From positions 1,178,001 to 1,242,000 of the forward strand of contig NZ_CP023000.1 in assembly GCF_002277895.1 (NCBI RefSeq): a DNA stretch of 64,000 nucleotides, read 5' to 3'. The notes under the pieces were generated by a model. That model searched no databases and was not told the DNA's origin. It saw only the letters and a list, made by a program, of their open reading frames with translations. The translations under genes and the position numbers were made by a program. Of this stretch, positions 1 to 9,367 are shown in pieces (the first letter of the stretch is position 1; every line of letters begins with the position of its first letter). The stretch comes from Rhizobium sp. 11515TR (GTDB lineage: Bacteria > Pseudomonadota > Alphaproteobacteria > Rhizobiales > Rhizobiaceae).

Positions 1-1580
1 GCACCATTCATGGCATGATCCGCCGCGGTGCCGTGTTCCTCGTCATCTTCGTCCTGATCGGCGTCGGTGTCGGTTATCTGTTCAATCGTCTCCCGAGCTC
101 CTTCCTTCCGGAAGAGGATCAGGGACGCCTTCTGACCAGCATTCAGCTGCCCCCCGGCGCGACCGCTGAACGCACCCGTAAAGTGCTCGATCAGGTGATG
201 GATTATTATCTAAACAATGAGAAGGACTATGTCGACGGCGTGTTTGGAAGCGTCGGTTTCAATTTCAGCGGTCAGGGCCAGAACGTTGCGGTTGCCTTCG
301 TGGATCTGAAGGACTTCGATCAGCGCAGGACGCCGCAAGCCTCCGCCCAGGCGATCGCCAGACGCGCGATGGCCGCCTTCTCCAAGATCAAGGACGGTAA
401 TGTCTTTGCGCTGGCACCGCCGGCAATCCCCGGCTTCGGCAATAACAGCGGCTTCGATTTCTACATTAAGGATATCAACGGCGCGGGTCATACTGCATTG
501 ATCGCCGCCCGCAACCAGTTCTTGGGTGCGGCGTCGGGGAGCACGAAGCTGAGCGGCACGCGCCCGAACGGATTGGACGATACGCCGCAATATTCGATCC
601 ATATCGATCAGGAGAAGGCTCGCGCCTTGAATGTCGATCTGGCGGATATCAATGGGACGTTGTCGACCGCCTGGGGCGGCACCTACGTCAACGACTTCAT
701 CGACCGCGGCCGCGTCAAGAGAGTCTATGTGCAGGCCGACAGCAAGTTCCGTATGCAGCCGGAGGATTTCAATCGCTGGTATGTGCGCAATTCCAGCGGC
801 GACATGGTGCCATTCTCGGCCTTCGCCTCAGGTATCTGGACCTACGGTTCGCCGCGCCTGGAGCGCTATAATGGTGCTTCTGCCGTCGAAATCCAGGGTG
901 CCGCTGCTCCCGGTATCTCCTCGGGCGACGCCATGAACGAGATCGACAAGATCATGGCGACCCTGCCGCCCGGATTCAGCCACGATTGGACCAGCCTGTC
1001 CGCTCAGGAAAAGCTTTCGGGTAACCAGGCAAGCCAGCTCTACGCGATTTCGATCCTGGTCGTCTTCCTGGCGCTCGCCGCCCTCTACGAGAGCTGGTCG
1101 ATCCCGTTCGCCGTCATGCTGTCGGTCCCGATCGGCATTTTCGGCGCGCTCTTGGCCGCCACCATCTTCGGCCAGTCGAACGATGTCTACTTCAAGGTCG
1201 GCCTGCTGACAACAATCGGTCTGGCGGCAAAGAACGCCATCCTGATCGTTGAATTCGCCATCGAGCAGCAGAATCAGGGCAAGAACCTGATCGATGCGAC
1301 GCTCGAGGCGGCAAGGCAACGTCTGCGGCCGATCCTGATGACCTCATTCGCGTTCATCCTCGGCGTGCTGCCGCTGGCGATCGCCAACGGGGCCGGTTCC
1401 GGCAGCCAAAACTCGATCGGCATCGGCGTCATGGGCGGCATGATCTCGGCGACCGTGCTCGGCATTTTCTTCATCCCGCTGCTTTTCGTTTCCGTCCGCC
1501 GTGTCTTCAAGGGCAAGAGATCGACTGATGCAACGGGGCAAGAACCGGACGTTGCCGCCGCAACGCCGGATACGCCGTAG
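1..1580 (+). CDS. RND multidrug efflux permease, C-terminal half (partial at left edge)
   Basis: Inner-membrane proton-driven drug exporter of the AcrB/MexB (HAE1) family. The reading frame is open to the left edge, so about 525 C-terminal residues remain of a protein normally near 1040. Visible landmarks are the TM7-like segment followed by LPEEDQG at the start of the second periplasmic porter domain, the SGQGQN stretch, and the TM10 motif GLAAKNAILIVEFA carrying the relay lysine equivalent to AcrB K940. Two further membrane helices precede a short charged tail. The partner membrane-fusion gene would lie upstream, outside the window. The downstream sugar locus is on the opposite strand and unrelated. 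Confidence 0.93.
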   Translation, partial: TIHGMIRRGAVFLVIFVLIGVGVGYLFNRLPSSFLPEEDQGRLLTSIQLPPGATAERTRKVLDQVMDYYLNNEKDYVDGVFGSVGFNFSGQGQNVAVAFVDLKDFDQRRTPQASAQAIARRAMAAFSKIKDGNVFALAPPAIPGFGNNSGFDFYIKDINGAGHTALIAARNQFLGAASGSTKLSGTRPNGLDDTPQYSIHIDQEKARALNVDLADINGTLSTAWGGTYVNDFIDRGRVKRVYVQADSKFRMQPEDFNRWYVRNSSGDMVPFSAFASGIWTYGSPRLERYNGASAVEIQGAAAPGISSGDAMNEIDKIMATLPPGFSHDWTSLSAQEKLSGNQASQLYAISILVVFLALAALYESWSIPFAVMLSVPIGIFGALLAATIFGQSNDVYFKVGLLTTIGLAAKNAILIVEFAIEQQNQGKNLIDATLEAARQRLRPILMTSFAFILGVLPLAIANGAGSGSQNSIGIGVMGGMISATVLGIFFIPLLFVSVRRVFKGKRSTDATGQEPDVAAATPDTP

Positions 1581-1651
1581 TCAGCATGCATAAAGGCCCG
1601 GCGTCAAAGCTGGGCCTGCCGCAGATGATGACCGTTGGTTCGGAGCCACGA

Positions 1652-2713
1652 TTAGTGGCCCCGACTCCCTCCATCAGGAATACGCTGCCCATTTTCGTCG
1701 AAGAGATGGACGGCGTTATGAGCCGGAGCGATACGCAACGTATCGCCGGGTGCGGCCCTGATCCGCTCGCGGAACACGCAGGTGATCGTCTGCGTGCCGA
1801 GGCGGGCAATGACCATCGTTTCGGATCCCGTCGGTTCGACGACGACGGTTTCCACCTCGATGCCGTCGGTCACCAGCTTGATATCCTCGGGACGAATGCC
1901 ATAGGTCACGGCAGTCGGCGGATACTGTTCGCTCGGCAGGATAAGTCCGTCGGTGGTGCGGAAACCGGCGTTCGTCATGCTACCCTTGATGAAATTCATC
2001 GCGGGAGAGCCGATGAAACCCGCGACGAAGAGATTGACCGGGCGGTCATAGAGCTCAAGCGGCGATCCGGATTGCTCGATCAGGCCGTCCTTCATGACGA
2101 CGATCTTGTCGGCCATCGTCATCGCTTCGATCTGATCATGCGTGACGTATATGGTCGTGGTCTGCAGTCGCTGGTGCATCTCCTTGATTTCGGATCGCAT
2201 CTGGACGCGAAGTTTTGCATCGAGATTCGACAGAGGCTCGTCGAAGAGGAAGACGGCCGGATCGCGAACGATTGCCCGGCCCATGGCAACGCGCTGCCGC
2301 TGCCCGCCGGAAAGCTGTTTCGGATAGCGTTCGAGAAGGTTTTCGAGCCCGAGGATTTTCGCTGCATTGCCGACGCGCTGATCGATTTCCGCCTTCGGCA
2401 TCCGCTTCAGCCGCAAGGAGAAACCCATGTTCTTGGCGACCGTCATATGAGGATAGAGGGCATAATTCTGGAAGACCATCGCGATATCGCGATCCTTCGG
2501 CGCGAGATCGTTGACGATATGCTTGCCGATCTGGATATCGCCCGAGGTGATCCCCTCCAAGCCGGCGATCATTCTGAGCAAGGTGGATTTTCCGCAGCCC
2601 GAGGGGCCGACGAGCACGACGAACTCGCCGTCGCGGATATCGACCGACACGCCCTTGATCGCTTTGAACGCGCCATAATCCTTGCGCGCGTTGTTCACTC
2701 TGACATGTGCCAT
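1652..2713 (-). CDS. Carbohydrate ABC transporter ATPase (UgpC/MsmK/MalK type)
   Basis: ATP-hydrolysing subunit of a CUT1-type sugar importer, 353 residues, the usual length for the family. Walker A GPSGCGKST is at residues 36-44, the signature LSGGQ at 134-138 and Walker B with FLFDEP near 155-160. The last 120 residues form the TOBE/regulatory domain that contacts permease and regulator. It is last in a minus-strand group with an isomerase, a ROK regulator, two permeases and a binding protein, so it most likely energises those permeases. ATPases of this class are often shared, and locus 2 at 19.4-25.4 kb has none of its own. The transported sugar is unknown. Confidence 0.93.
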   Translation of the reverse strand: MAHVRVNNARKDYGAFKAIKGVSVDIRDGEFVVLVGPSGCGKSTLLRMIAGLEGITSGDIQIGKHIVNDLAPKDRDIAMVFQNYALYPHMTVAKNMGFSLRLKRMPKAEIDQRVGNAAKILGLENLLERYPKQLSGGQRQRVAMGRAIVRDPAVFLFDEPLSNLDAKLRVQMRSEIKEMHQRLQTTTIYVTHDQIEAMTMADKIVVMKDGLIEQSGSPLELYDRPVNLFVAGFIGSPAMNFIKGSMTNAGFRTTDGLILPSEQYPPTAVTYGIRPEDIKLVTDGIEVETVVVEPTGSETMVIARLGTQTITCVFRERIRAAPGDTLRIAPAHNAVHLFDENGQRIPDGGSRGH

Positions 2714-2734
2714 TTTCCGTCCTCCCGCATAGCT

Positions 2735-3589
2735 TCAAAGCCCGTTCAAGACCTTTCGGAGATAGGCAAGGCCGAGGCGCTCGCCCTCCTTCCGTTGAGC
2801 AAGATCCTTGCCCGGCCAACCGAAAGCCGCATCCTCGTGTTCGATCGAAAGCGTGCCATCGAAGCCGTTGGCGCGCGCCTGACGCAGGAAGCGCGGCCAA
2901 TCGAGAAGTCCATGACCCGGCAGCTTGTACTGCCACCACCCCTTGCCATGATAGCCGACCGCTTGCTGTGCGGCCGCATCGATCGCCGTGTCCTTGGCAT
3001 GAAGGATGGCGATGCGATCCTTGACCGCATCCATGGCGATATAGGGATCGACGCCGATGCGGATGAGATGGGAAGGGTCGAATTCAAGGCCGAAGCGCTT
3101 GTCGGGAATTCGTTTGAAGAGCTCCTGCCAGCCTTTCGGCGTGGTGCCGATGAAATTGTCCTTTGGGCCGGGCCAGTTCTCGATCGCGAAGATAAGCCCG
3201 CTCGAGGTCGTCCGGGCGATCAGCCGGTTGGCGAAGTCGGCGAAATCGTCATAGTTGGTATCCTCGTCGGCGCTGTCGTCGCGCCCGGGAAAGATTATGA
3301 AGATCGGCACGTCGGCTTCGCCGATCGCTTCGGCGAATTCCTCGGTGATGGCTCGAAGCTCGCCACGTTTGGCGCGATCGGCATCGAGCTGATTGCCGAA
3401 AAAGGCAATCGAGGAGACGAAGAGGTTTCGGTCGCGGGCAAGGGCGACCGCCGCCTGCACCTTGTCCGGCGTCTTGATATGGCCGCGGACATCGATTTCG
3501 ATCGCATCGAAGCCAGCGGAAGCAGCGAAGTCCACCACCTCCTCGAATGGCCTGTCATTGAATGTCGACGTATAAAAACCGATCCTCAT
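2735..3589 (-). CDS. Sugar phosphate isomerase/epimerase (xylose isomerase-like TIM barrel)
   Basis: Cytoplasmic TIM-barrel protein of 284 residues in the AP-endonuclease-2 superfamily (IolE, IolI, hydroxypyruvate isomerase and sugar epimerase relatives). The usual metal-binding acids and histidines can be placed in IEN, FDPSH, LHAKD and IEHED. The start at 3589 is chosen because GGGAGG lies 7 bases upstream and the product then begins MRIGFYTSTF; a longer open frame to 3616 has no such site. It sits 21 bases upstream of the ABC ATPase in the same unit, so it probably processes the imported sugar or its oxidised product. The exact reaction cannot be given from sequence. Confidence 0.88.
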   Translation of the reverse strand: MRIGFYTSTFNDRPFEEVVDFAASAGFDAIEIDVRGHIKTPDKVQAAVALARDRNLFVSSIAFFGNQLDADRAKRGELRAITEEFAEAIGEADVPIFIIFPGRDDSADEDTNYDDFADFANRLIARTTSSGLIFAIENWPGPKDNFIGTTPKGWQELFKRIPDKRFGLEFDPSHLIRIGVDPYIAMDAVKDRIAILHAKDTAIDAAAQQAVGYHGKGWWQYKLPGHGLLDWPRFLRQARANGFDGTLSIEHEDAAFGWPGKDLAQRKEGERLGLAYLRKVLNGL

Positions 3590-3617
3590 CAAAATCCTCC
3601 CTGCGGTCGCGGCCAAT

Positions 3618-4856
3618 TCAATTGTTCAGGCGATCCATGAATTTGAGTGGTGAACGTGTGCGCTGGACCTCGTCGGCCGAGGCGAGCATGAGGGCTGCCG
3701 CCATCGGCATTGCGGCGGCGCCCATTGCGCAGGCGTCCTCGCCGAGCGAGGCACGGTGGATCGATGGCAGCGCGGTATCCTCCATATCAAGGTGGTCGTG
3801 GACATAGCGCAGCAGCTCATCGATCATGCGAATGGGTAAGCGACCGCCAAGGATGATGGCATCGGGATCGACGATCATGCCGATGTGCTTGACCGCGACG
3901 GCGAGATGCGCGCTCATCCTCTTTAGCCATTGGGAGACCAGTTTCCTGCCGCGGGCATCCAGCGTGAGGAGGTCCGAGGGCACGCTTGCCTCGATGCCGT
4001 GCTCGCCCAGGAACTTGTAGAGGAAGAAGAGCGAGAATATTTCGCCGAGAAGCTCGACTTTCTGGCCTCCCCTATGGCCGGGATCGGCGATTGGCAGCCA
4101 GCCGATCTCGCCGCTCAGGCCCATGGCGCCGTGATGGCCAGCGCCGTCGAGCACAAGCCCGCCGCCGGGGCAGGCATTGATCGCGATATAGAAGAAGCTG
4201 CGGCTTTCGGCTCCAAGCCCGTAGTCCAGTTCCGCAAGTGCTCCCGCATTGGTTTCGTTCTCGATGAAGACGGGATGCTGCGTCAGGTTCTCCAATGCGG
4301 CGCGCACGTCGAATTCCATCCACTCCCCATAATTATCGGGCTTACCCAAGAAGTCGATCTCGCCGAGCCAGTCCGGCATGGCAAGTCCGATGCCGGCCAG
4401 ATGCGCATCGTCGATCAGGCGGCTGCGCTGGAAATGCGAGATCGCATCGGCGGTCAGCTGCATGAATTCGCCCGGCAGGATGTAGCGCTTTTCGTGGTGG
4501 ACGCGGGCGCGCACGTTGCCGACGGCATCGACGGCAAGGATCGTCAGATGGTCGCGATCGATGTTGATGCCGATCGCAAAGAAGGCGTCAGGGTTGATCT
4601 CGAGCTCGATCGCCGGCTGCCCCCTCAGGCCGTGGCGCCGGCGGGCTTCGATGATTAGGCCTTCGTCGAGCAGGCGATCGACGATGCGGGCAATCGCCGG
4701 CTTGGTGAAGCCGGTCTGCCGGGCGATTTCCGCGCGTGAAATCGGTGCCTGTCTGTGGATGCAGCGCAAAACGACGGCTCGATTGTGCTCGCCCGCATCC
4801 TCGACATTGGCTCCCGTCAGGTCGGGAGACAGCTTGACACCGGTCGTTTGGTTCAT
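3618..4856 (-). CDS. ROK family transcriptional regulator
   Basis: DNA-binding repressor or activator of the NagC/XylR type, 412 residues. The N-terminal winged helix-turn-helix covers about residues 38-65 (SRAEIARQTGFTKPAIARIV). It is followed by a ROK sugar-kinase-like domain with the NETNAGALAELDYG signature. The cysteine zinc motif common in ROK proteins is not visible, since the region after GLSGEIGWLP has no cysteine cluster. It lies inside the sugar locus, between isomerase and permease genes, and is probably its local regulator, with the imported sugar or a phosphate ester as ligand. Confidence 0.9.
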   Translation of the reverse strand: MNQTTGVKLSPDLTGANVEDAGEHNRAVVLRCIHRQAPISRAEIARQTGFTKPAIARIVDRLLDEGLIIEARRRHGLRGQPAIELEINPDAFFAIGINIDRDHLTILAVDAVGNVRARVHHEKRYILPGEFMQLTADAISHFQRSRLIDDAHLAGIGLAMPDWLGEIDFLGKPDNYGEWMEFDVRAALENLTQHPVFIENETNAGALAELDYGLGAESRSFFYIAINACPGGGLVLDGAGHHGAMGLSGEIGWLPIADPGHRGGQKVELLGEIFSLFFLYKFLGEHGIEASVPSDLLTLDARGRKLVSQWLKRMSAHLAVAVKHIGMIVDPDAIILGGRLPIRMIDELLRYVHDHLDMEDTALPSIHRASLGEDACAMGAAAMPMAAALMLASADEVQRTRSPLKFMDRLNN

Positions 4857-4896
4857 CGGCGGGATCCTTTATCAGTCTGGCACGCGCAAACCGGCA

Positions 4897-5739
4897 TCAC
4901 CCCTTCACCGAGCCACTGGTCATGGAGCCAAGGATCAGCCGCTGCAGCGACAGAAACGCCACGATCGCCGGTACGACGGAGATGAGGCAGGCGGTCGCCA
5001 ACAGCTGGATGGACGAGTCGGTTTGCATGCCACGGAAGTTAAAGATCCCGACGCCGATCGGCATCAAATTGTTTTGCGTGAGCAGCAGAAAAGGGACGAG
5101 AAATTGCGACCAGCCGGCAATGACCGTGATGATGAAGACGGAGGCGATGCCCGGTGCCGACAGCGGCAGCACGATCCGCCAGAAGACCGAGAAACGGTTG
5201 CATCCGTCGATCATCGCGGCTTCGTCGAGGCTGCGGGGAATTCCGTCGACAGTGCTCTTCAAGAGCCATGTCGCAAGCGGCACGCCGAGCGCGATATAGA
5301 CCATCGTCACGGCGAAATGCGTATCGAGCAGTCCCAGGCGGTTCATGTAGCGATAGAGCGGCACCATGATGACCAGCGGCGAGATCATCTGAAAGAGCAG
5401 AAGCCCCATCATAGACAGGCCCTTACCGCGGAACTGGAAGCGCGAGAAGGCGTAGGCCGCGGGCATGGCGACGATCAAAACGCCGAAGCCGCTCAGAGCC
5501 GCAAGCTTCAGGCCGTTCCAGAGATAGAGTGGGAAGTAGCTGTTGTTGAGGACGGTGATGAAGTTGTCGATCGTCGGGTTGTGCGGAATATAGCGCGCCA
5601 CGCCGCGATAGATCTCCCGCTTGTCGCGCAGCGCCATCGACAGAAGGTAGGTGAGGGGGCCGGCGAAGAAGACGAACATCGCCAACATGAAGAGATAGCT
5701 CAGAAAATCGCCGAAGCGCGTGCCGGTGCGCCTGCTCAT
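4897..5739 (-). CDS. Carbohydrate ABC transporter permease (MalG type)
   Basis: Inner-membrane subunit of a CUT1 sugar importer, 280 residues with about six hydrophobic helices. The EAA loop that docks the ATPase reads EAAMIDGCNRFSVFWRIVLP. It overlaps the upstream MalF-type gene by four bases (ATGA), indicating translational coupling and a heterodimeric channel. It works with the binding protein at 6733-8031 and probably the ATPase at 1652-2713. The substrate is not deducible. Confidence 0.93.
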   Translation of the reverse strand: MSRRTGTRFGDFLSYLFMLAMFVFFAGPLTYLLSMALRDKREIYRGVARYIPHNPTIDNFITVLNNSYFPLYLWNGLKLAALSGFGVLIVAMPAAYAFSRFQFRGKGLSMMGLLLFQMISPLVIMVPLYRYMNRLGLLDTHFAVTMVYIALGVPLATWLLKSTVDGIPRSLDEAAMIDGCNRFSVFWRIVLPLSAPGIASVFIITVIAGWSQFLVPFLLLTQNNLMPIGVGIFNFRGMQTDSSIQLLATACLISVVPAIVAFLSLQRLILGSMTSGSVKG

Positions 5740-6665
5740 CGTTCATCCTCCTTCGGCAGGAATGAAGCGTAGACGATGGCCAGTCCGAGGCTGATGATCA
5801 GCATCAGCACGGAAAGCACGCTGCCGCCGGACAGGTCGTAGTTGCGGAAGACGATGTTGAAGACATAGAGCGATATGACTTCGGTAGCGCGGCCGGGCCC
5901 GCCGCCCGTCAGCGTTATGATCGCGTCGAAAGTGTTGAGCGTCATGATGGTTATCAGGATCATGTTGACGAGAATGGCGGCACGCAGCTGCGGGATGGTG
6001 ATGAAGAAGAACTGCTGCGAGCCCGTCGCGCCATCCACTTCCGCCGCTTCGTAGAGCGAGGGATCTATGGCTTTCAATGCGGCATACATGACGACCATCG
6101 AGAATGCCGTTCCGCGCCAAATGTTCGAGATCAGCGCCGACCAAGGGGCGATCGCAGGATCGGAAAGCCAGGCGACCGTCGGCAGGTGCATGAGCCGCAG
6201 AATGCTGTTCAGCGCGCCGTAGGGCGCCTCCGAAAACAGCATCTGCCAGATGATGCCGCCGGCAATGCCGGGCACGACCCAGGCTATGAGCGCCGTGGTT
6301 CTCAGGATCGTCGTGCCGAACAGGCCGCGCTTTTCGCCGCGAACGACGACGACGGCAACGGCAAGGCCAAGAATCTGCTGGCCGATGACGCTGCCGCCGA
6401 CGAAGACGAGGGTTGCCCAGAGAATGTCGGGAAGCTGCGGCGAACTCAGCATGTTCGCAATAGAAGCGAGCGTATAATCCTGATTTTCGCCGATCAGCGT
6501 CGCATTGGTGAAGGACAGACGGAACACGTCGATCACCGGATAGAGATAGAAGATGCCGATGACGATGATCACGGGCATGATCCAGGGCAGCGGCGCTCCG
6601 GCGAAGCGGCGCATGAACGATCTGCTGTGCGGCCGGCTGGCAGCCTCGATGGCGATTGGGGTCAT
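5736..6665 (-). CDS. Carbohydrate ABC transporter permease (MalF type)
   Basis: Second channel subunit of the CUT1 importer, 309 residues. A short polar N-terminus is followed by about six membrane helices. The coupling loop reads EAAEVDGATGSQQFFFITIP. It follows the binding-protein gene after 67 bases and overlaps the MalG-type gene by four bases, the standard order binding protein, F, G. Confidence 0.93.
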   Translation of the reverse strand: MTPIAIEAASRPHSRSFMRRFAGAPLPWIMPVIIVIGIFYLYPVIDVFRLSFTNATLIGENQDYTLASIANMLSSPQLPDILWATLVFVGGSVIGQQILGLAVAVVVVRGEKRGLFGTTILRTTALIAWVVPGIAGGIIWQMLFSEAPYGALNSILRLMHLPTVAWLSDPAIAPWSALISNIWRGTAFSMVVMYAALKAIDPSLYEAAEVDGATGSQQFFFITIPQLRAAILVNMILITIMTLNTFDAIITLTGGGPGRATEVISLYVFNIVFRNYDLSGGSVLSVLMLIISLGLAIVYASFLPKEDER

Positions 6666-6732
6666 TGGGCTTCTCTGTCCGGGTTTGACACTGTCGGCAA
6701 CGCCCGCGATGGCGCTGCCGCGATGACAATCG

Positions 6733-8031
6733 CTAGAGACGCTTGTAAGCCTCCATCGTCGCCTTGAATGCCGCGTTTAGGGCTTCTTCCGGCTGCTTGG
6801 TTCCAGAGAGGACGTCGCCCATCATGATCTGGATCTGGTTGGAGATTTCCGGATAGATCGGCGCGCCCGGACGGGCCTGGCCGTTGGCGAGAGCTTCGGC
6901 AAAGGTCTTGTTGGCTTCGGTTGCGAAGATGTCATATTTGTCGAAGAGCGATTTGCGCGTCGGCAATTGCTGTTGAAGCGCATTGCCCGGCCCCATATAG
7001 ATGTCGCGGGCAAGATTGGCGCACATCTCGACCTTGTCTTTATCCTTGCTGAAGGAAGCGATCGTCCAGCCGCCCGTGCCTGTGGAACGCTGATCGGCGG
7101 TCGGGCCGGGGATCGGGGAGAAGGTCCAGTTGGCGAACTCGTCCGGGTCCAGCGTTGCTTTCAGCTGGGCGAGCTGCCAGTTGCCGCCGATGAAGAGCGC
7201 CGTGGTTCCGGCAGCTGCGGCCGCGTTCAGATCGTCATAGTTGCCGATCGTGGTTACGCGCTTGGGTGCGGCGCCGGAATCGACGAGATCCTTGTAATAG
7301 CTCAGTGCCTTGAGAAATTTTTCCTTGTTTTCACCCTCGCCGAAGACCGGCTTGCCGCTATCGTCAACGAGCTTGCCGCCGAGCGCCCAGTAATTGGCAA
7401 GCCAGTCAAAGGTCGAGCCCTCGTAGCGGCCGGCATTGAAGAGGATGCCTTCCATGCCCTCCTTGACGGAGGCGATGCCGGCCTTCTTCAGGTCGTCCCA
7501 GGTCTGCGGTGCGTCGGGAACGATGGATTTGTTGCGGTAGAGGACACGAAGGTCGGTGTCCCACCACCAGGCACGGATCGTCTGATCCTTATCAGTGATG
7601 CCGTTGCGGATGAAGGGAAAGAGATCGGCGATTTCGTCCTTCGAGAAATAGGGAGTGAAGTCGGCGAGCACATGATTGACCATGAACTGCGAGAGGACGA
7701 AGGAGTCGACGGCGGCGCAATCCGGAGCATTGCCGGCCTTTGCCTGTTCGAGCATTTTTGCCTGTTCTGTGCCGATATCAGCCGACATGAACTGCATCTG
7801 CAGCTTCCAGTCGGGATGCTTCTTGATGAAATCGACGAAGAGCTTCTGATAGCCCTGTGCGATCGCCGGATCGGCATTGTTCTGACTATCGTTCGTGAGC
7901 CGGACAGTGAGTGTTTTCGGCGCATCGGCAAGGCCGATCCTATCCTTTGTCGCCAGTTCTTGGGCAAATGCGGCAGGCACTGAAAACAACATTGTGCTCA
8001 GCGCTAGCGCGCTGACGAACGCTCTCTTCAT
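6733..8031 (-). CDS. Extracellular sugar-binding protein of ABC transporter
   Basis: Periplasmic solute-binding protein (family 1), 432 residues. The start at 8031 is fixed by the strong GGGGAGGAG site just upstream and by an immediate Sec signal peptide: MKRAF, then a hydrophobic core ending AAFAQE, with cleavage likely after residue 23. Upstream in-frame starts to 8097 would bury this signal. First gene of the minus-strand transporter unit, with a sigma70-like promoter candidate at 8110-8137. It captures a carbohydrate for the permeases at 4897-6665; the ligand is unknown. Confidence 0.92.
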   Translation of the reverse strand: MKRAFVSALALSTMLFSVPAAFAQELATKDRIGLADAPKTLTVRLTNDSQNNADPAIAQGYQKLFVDFIKKHPDWKLQMQFMSADIGTEQAKMLEQAKAGNAPDCAAVDSFVLSQFMVNHVLADFTPYFSKDEIADLFPFIRNGITDKDQTIRAWWWDTDLRVLYRNKSIVPDAPQTWDDLKKAGIASVKEGMEGILFNAGRYEGSTFDWLANYWALGGKLVDDSGKPVFGEGENKEKFLKALSYYKDLVDSGAAPKRVTTIGNYDDLNAAAAAGTTALFIGGNWQLAQLKATLDPDEFANWTFSPIPGPTADQRSTGTGGWTIASFSKDKDKVEMCANLARDIYMGPGNALQQQLPTRKSLFDKYDIFATEANKTFAEALANGQARPGAPIYPEISNQIQIMMGDVLSGTKQPEEALNAAFKATMEAYKRL

Positions 8032-8109
8032 GATGGGTCTCCTCCCCATTTTAAACGGATACAGCATGGTGGCCAGTTGACCTCTCCTCATTTCCATGCT
8101 GCATTAATT

Positions 8110-8137
8110 AGATTAAGTTACTTTGGTTTGATGTCAA
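8110..8137 (-). promoter_or_regulatory. Candidate sigma70 promoter of sugar locus 1
   Basis: Read on the minus strand, TTGACA (8137-8132) and TAATCT (8115-8110) are separated by 16 bases and face the binding-protein gene at 8031. The spacer contains GTAACTTA; its complement TAAGTTAC (8114-8121) is also the half-site of the palindrome in front of the LacI-controlled locus 2 (25468-25496). The rest of the 8032-8306 gap holds two hairpins on the other side and no gene. Confidence 0.5.
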
Positions 8138-8252
8138 GTCGCAGCTCGGGAGGATTGAGATGCTGGTGACATTCGACAGCGGTTAGCGGCCTCAAGCCGT
8201 ATTTCCCGATCACGGAACAGTCGAGCCATCGTGGGTGTCCGCGGTGGGCAGT

Positions 8253-8281
8253 GAGGCTTTGCCTCGGCTATGAAAATAGCC
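8253..8281 (+). promoter_or_regulatory. Two adjoining hairpins in the leader of the dehydrogenase gene
   Basis: GAGGC-TTT-GCCTC (8253-8265) is followed without a gap by GGCTAT-GAAA-ATAGCC (8266-8281), the second closed by a GNRA-type GAAA tetraloop. They end about 15 bases before the GGAGG ribosome site of the gene at 8307. No T-run follows, so a simple terminator is unlikely. A leader structure affecting translation or mRNA stability is possible. Confidence 0.4.
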
Positions 8282-8306
8282 AAACCTGACATCTATGGAG
8301 GATCAG

Positions 8307-9352
8307 ATGCGCCTACTCATTCTCGGCACGGGCGGAATGGCCAACAAGCATGCAGCAAGTTTCAAGGAGATCGAAGGCGTCAGCGTGGTGGGGGCGTTGA
8401 CGTCGTTCCTGAGCGGCTGGCGGCCTTTTGCTCGGAACACGGCATCCCCAATCGTTTCGGCTCGCTCGAGGAAGCGCTCGCCTGGGGAGAGTTCGATGCC
8501 GTCGCCAACGTGACGCCTGACGCTGTTCACCACCCGACGACGCTGCAGGCGATTGCTGCAGGCAAGCATGTCTTCTGCGAAAAGCCTCTTGCGACAGACG
8601 CGACCAAGGCGATGGAAATGACCGAGGCTATCGAGAAAGCCGGCAAGGTCGGCATGGTGAATTTCACCTACCGCAATTCGCCTGCCTTGCAGAAGGGCCG
8701 GCAAATGGTGCTCGCCGGCGAGATCGGCGAAGTGAGGCATGTCGAAGCCTCCCATCTGCAAAGCTGGCTTGTTGGCCGGCATTGGGGCGACTGGAAGTCG
8801 GAGAGCAAATGGCTGTGGCGCCTAAGCAGGAAGCACGGTTCGAACGGCGCGCTCGGCGATATCGGCATCCATATCGTCGATTTTGCGTCCTATGGTTCCG
8901 GACTTGACGTCGCTCATGTTTTCGCGCGGCTGAAGACCTTCAGCAAGGCGCCGGGCGACAAGATCGGCGAATACGATCTCGATGCGAATGACAGCTTCAC
9001 AATGAATGTCGACTTCACGACGGGAGCGATCGGCACGATCCAGGCGACGCGCACCGCCGCGGGGCAGATGGACCAACTGCGCTTGAGGGTCTACGGCGAG
9101 ACCGGTTCGATCGAGATGATCTACGACACAGGAAAATCGACGCTCCGCGCCTGTCTCGGCGAAGATGTTCACACGGCGACCTGGCGTGATATCCCCTTCG
9201 GTGACGTTGAGACGAACTACCAGCGCTTCGTTCAGGCCGTCAGGATGGGCAAGACCCAGGAACCCTCCTTCCGCCGCGCGGCAAACATACAGAAGGTCCT
9301 GGACAAGGCACTCGCCTCGGACATCAGCCATAAAGACGAGGCGCTTGCCTGA
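8307..9352 (+). pseudogene. Gfo/Idh/MocA family NAD(P)-dependent oxidoreductase, interrupted by a frameshift
   Basis: Sugar or polyol dehydrogenase-like gene. The N-terminus MRLLILGTGGMANKHAA, with its Rossmann GTGGMA, starts at 8307 behind GGAGG. Its frame then runs into unrelated residues after VVGA. Homologous sequence resumes (VDVVPERLAAFCSEHG) in the minus-one frame from 8396, after a G-rich stretch at 8387-8394. Joined, the product would be about 348 residues, normal for the family, with the catalytic EKPL lysine motif and the C-terminal beta-sheet domain intact. One missing base explains it; a sequencing error or a programmed minus-one shift cannot be excluded. It stands divergent to the sugar importer and next to an isomerase, so it probably belonged to that catabolic pathway. 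Confidence 0.8.
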
Positions 9353-9367
9353 ATCCAGAAGCGAGAT

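Noticed and set aside
1586..3640. Plus-strand open frame of 684 codons
   Set aside because: It is antisense to the ABC ATPase and isomerase genes, which have full domains and good ribosome sites; its residues match no family.
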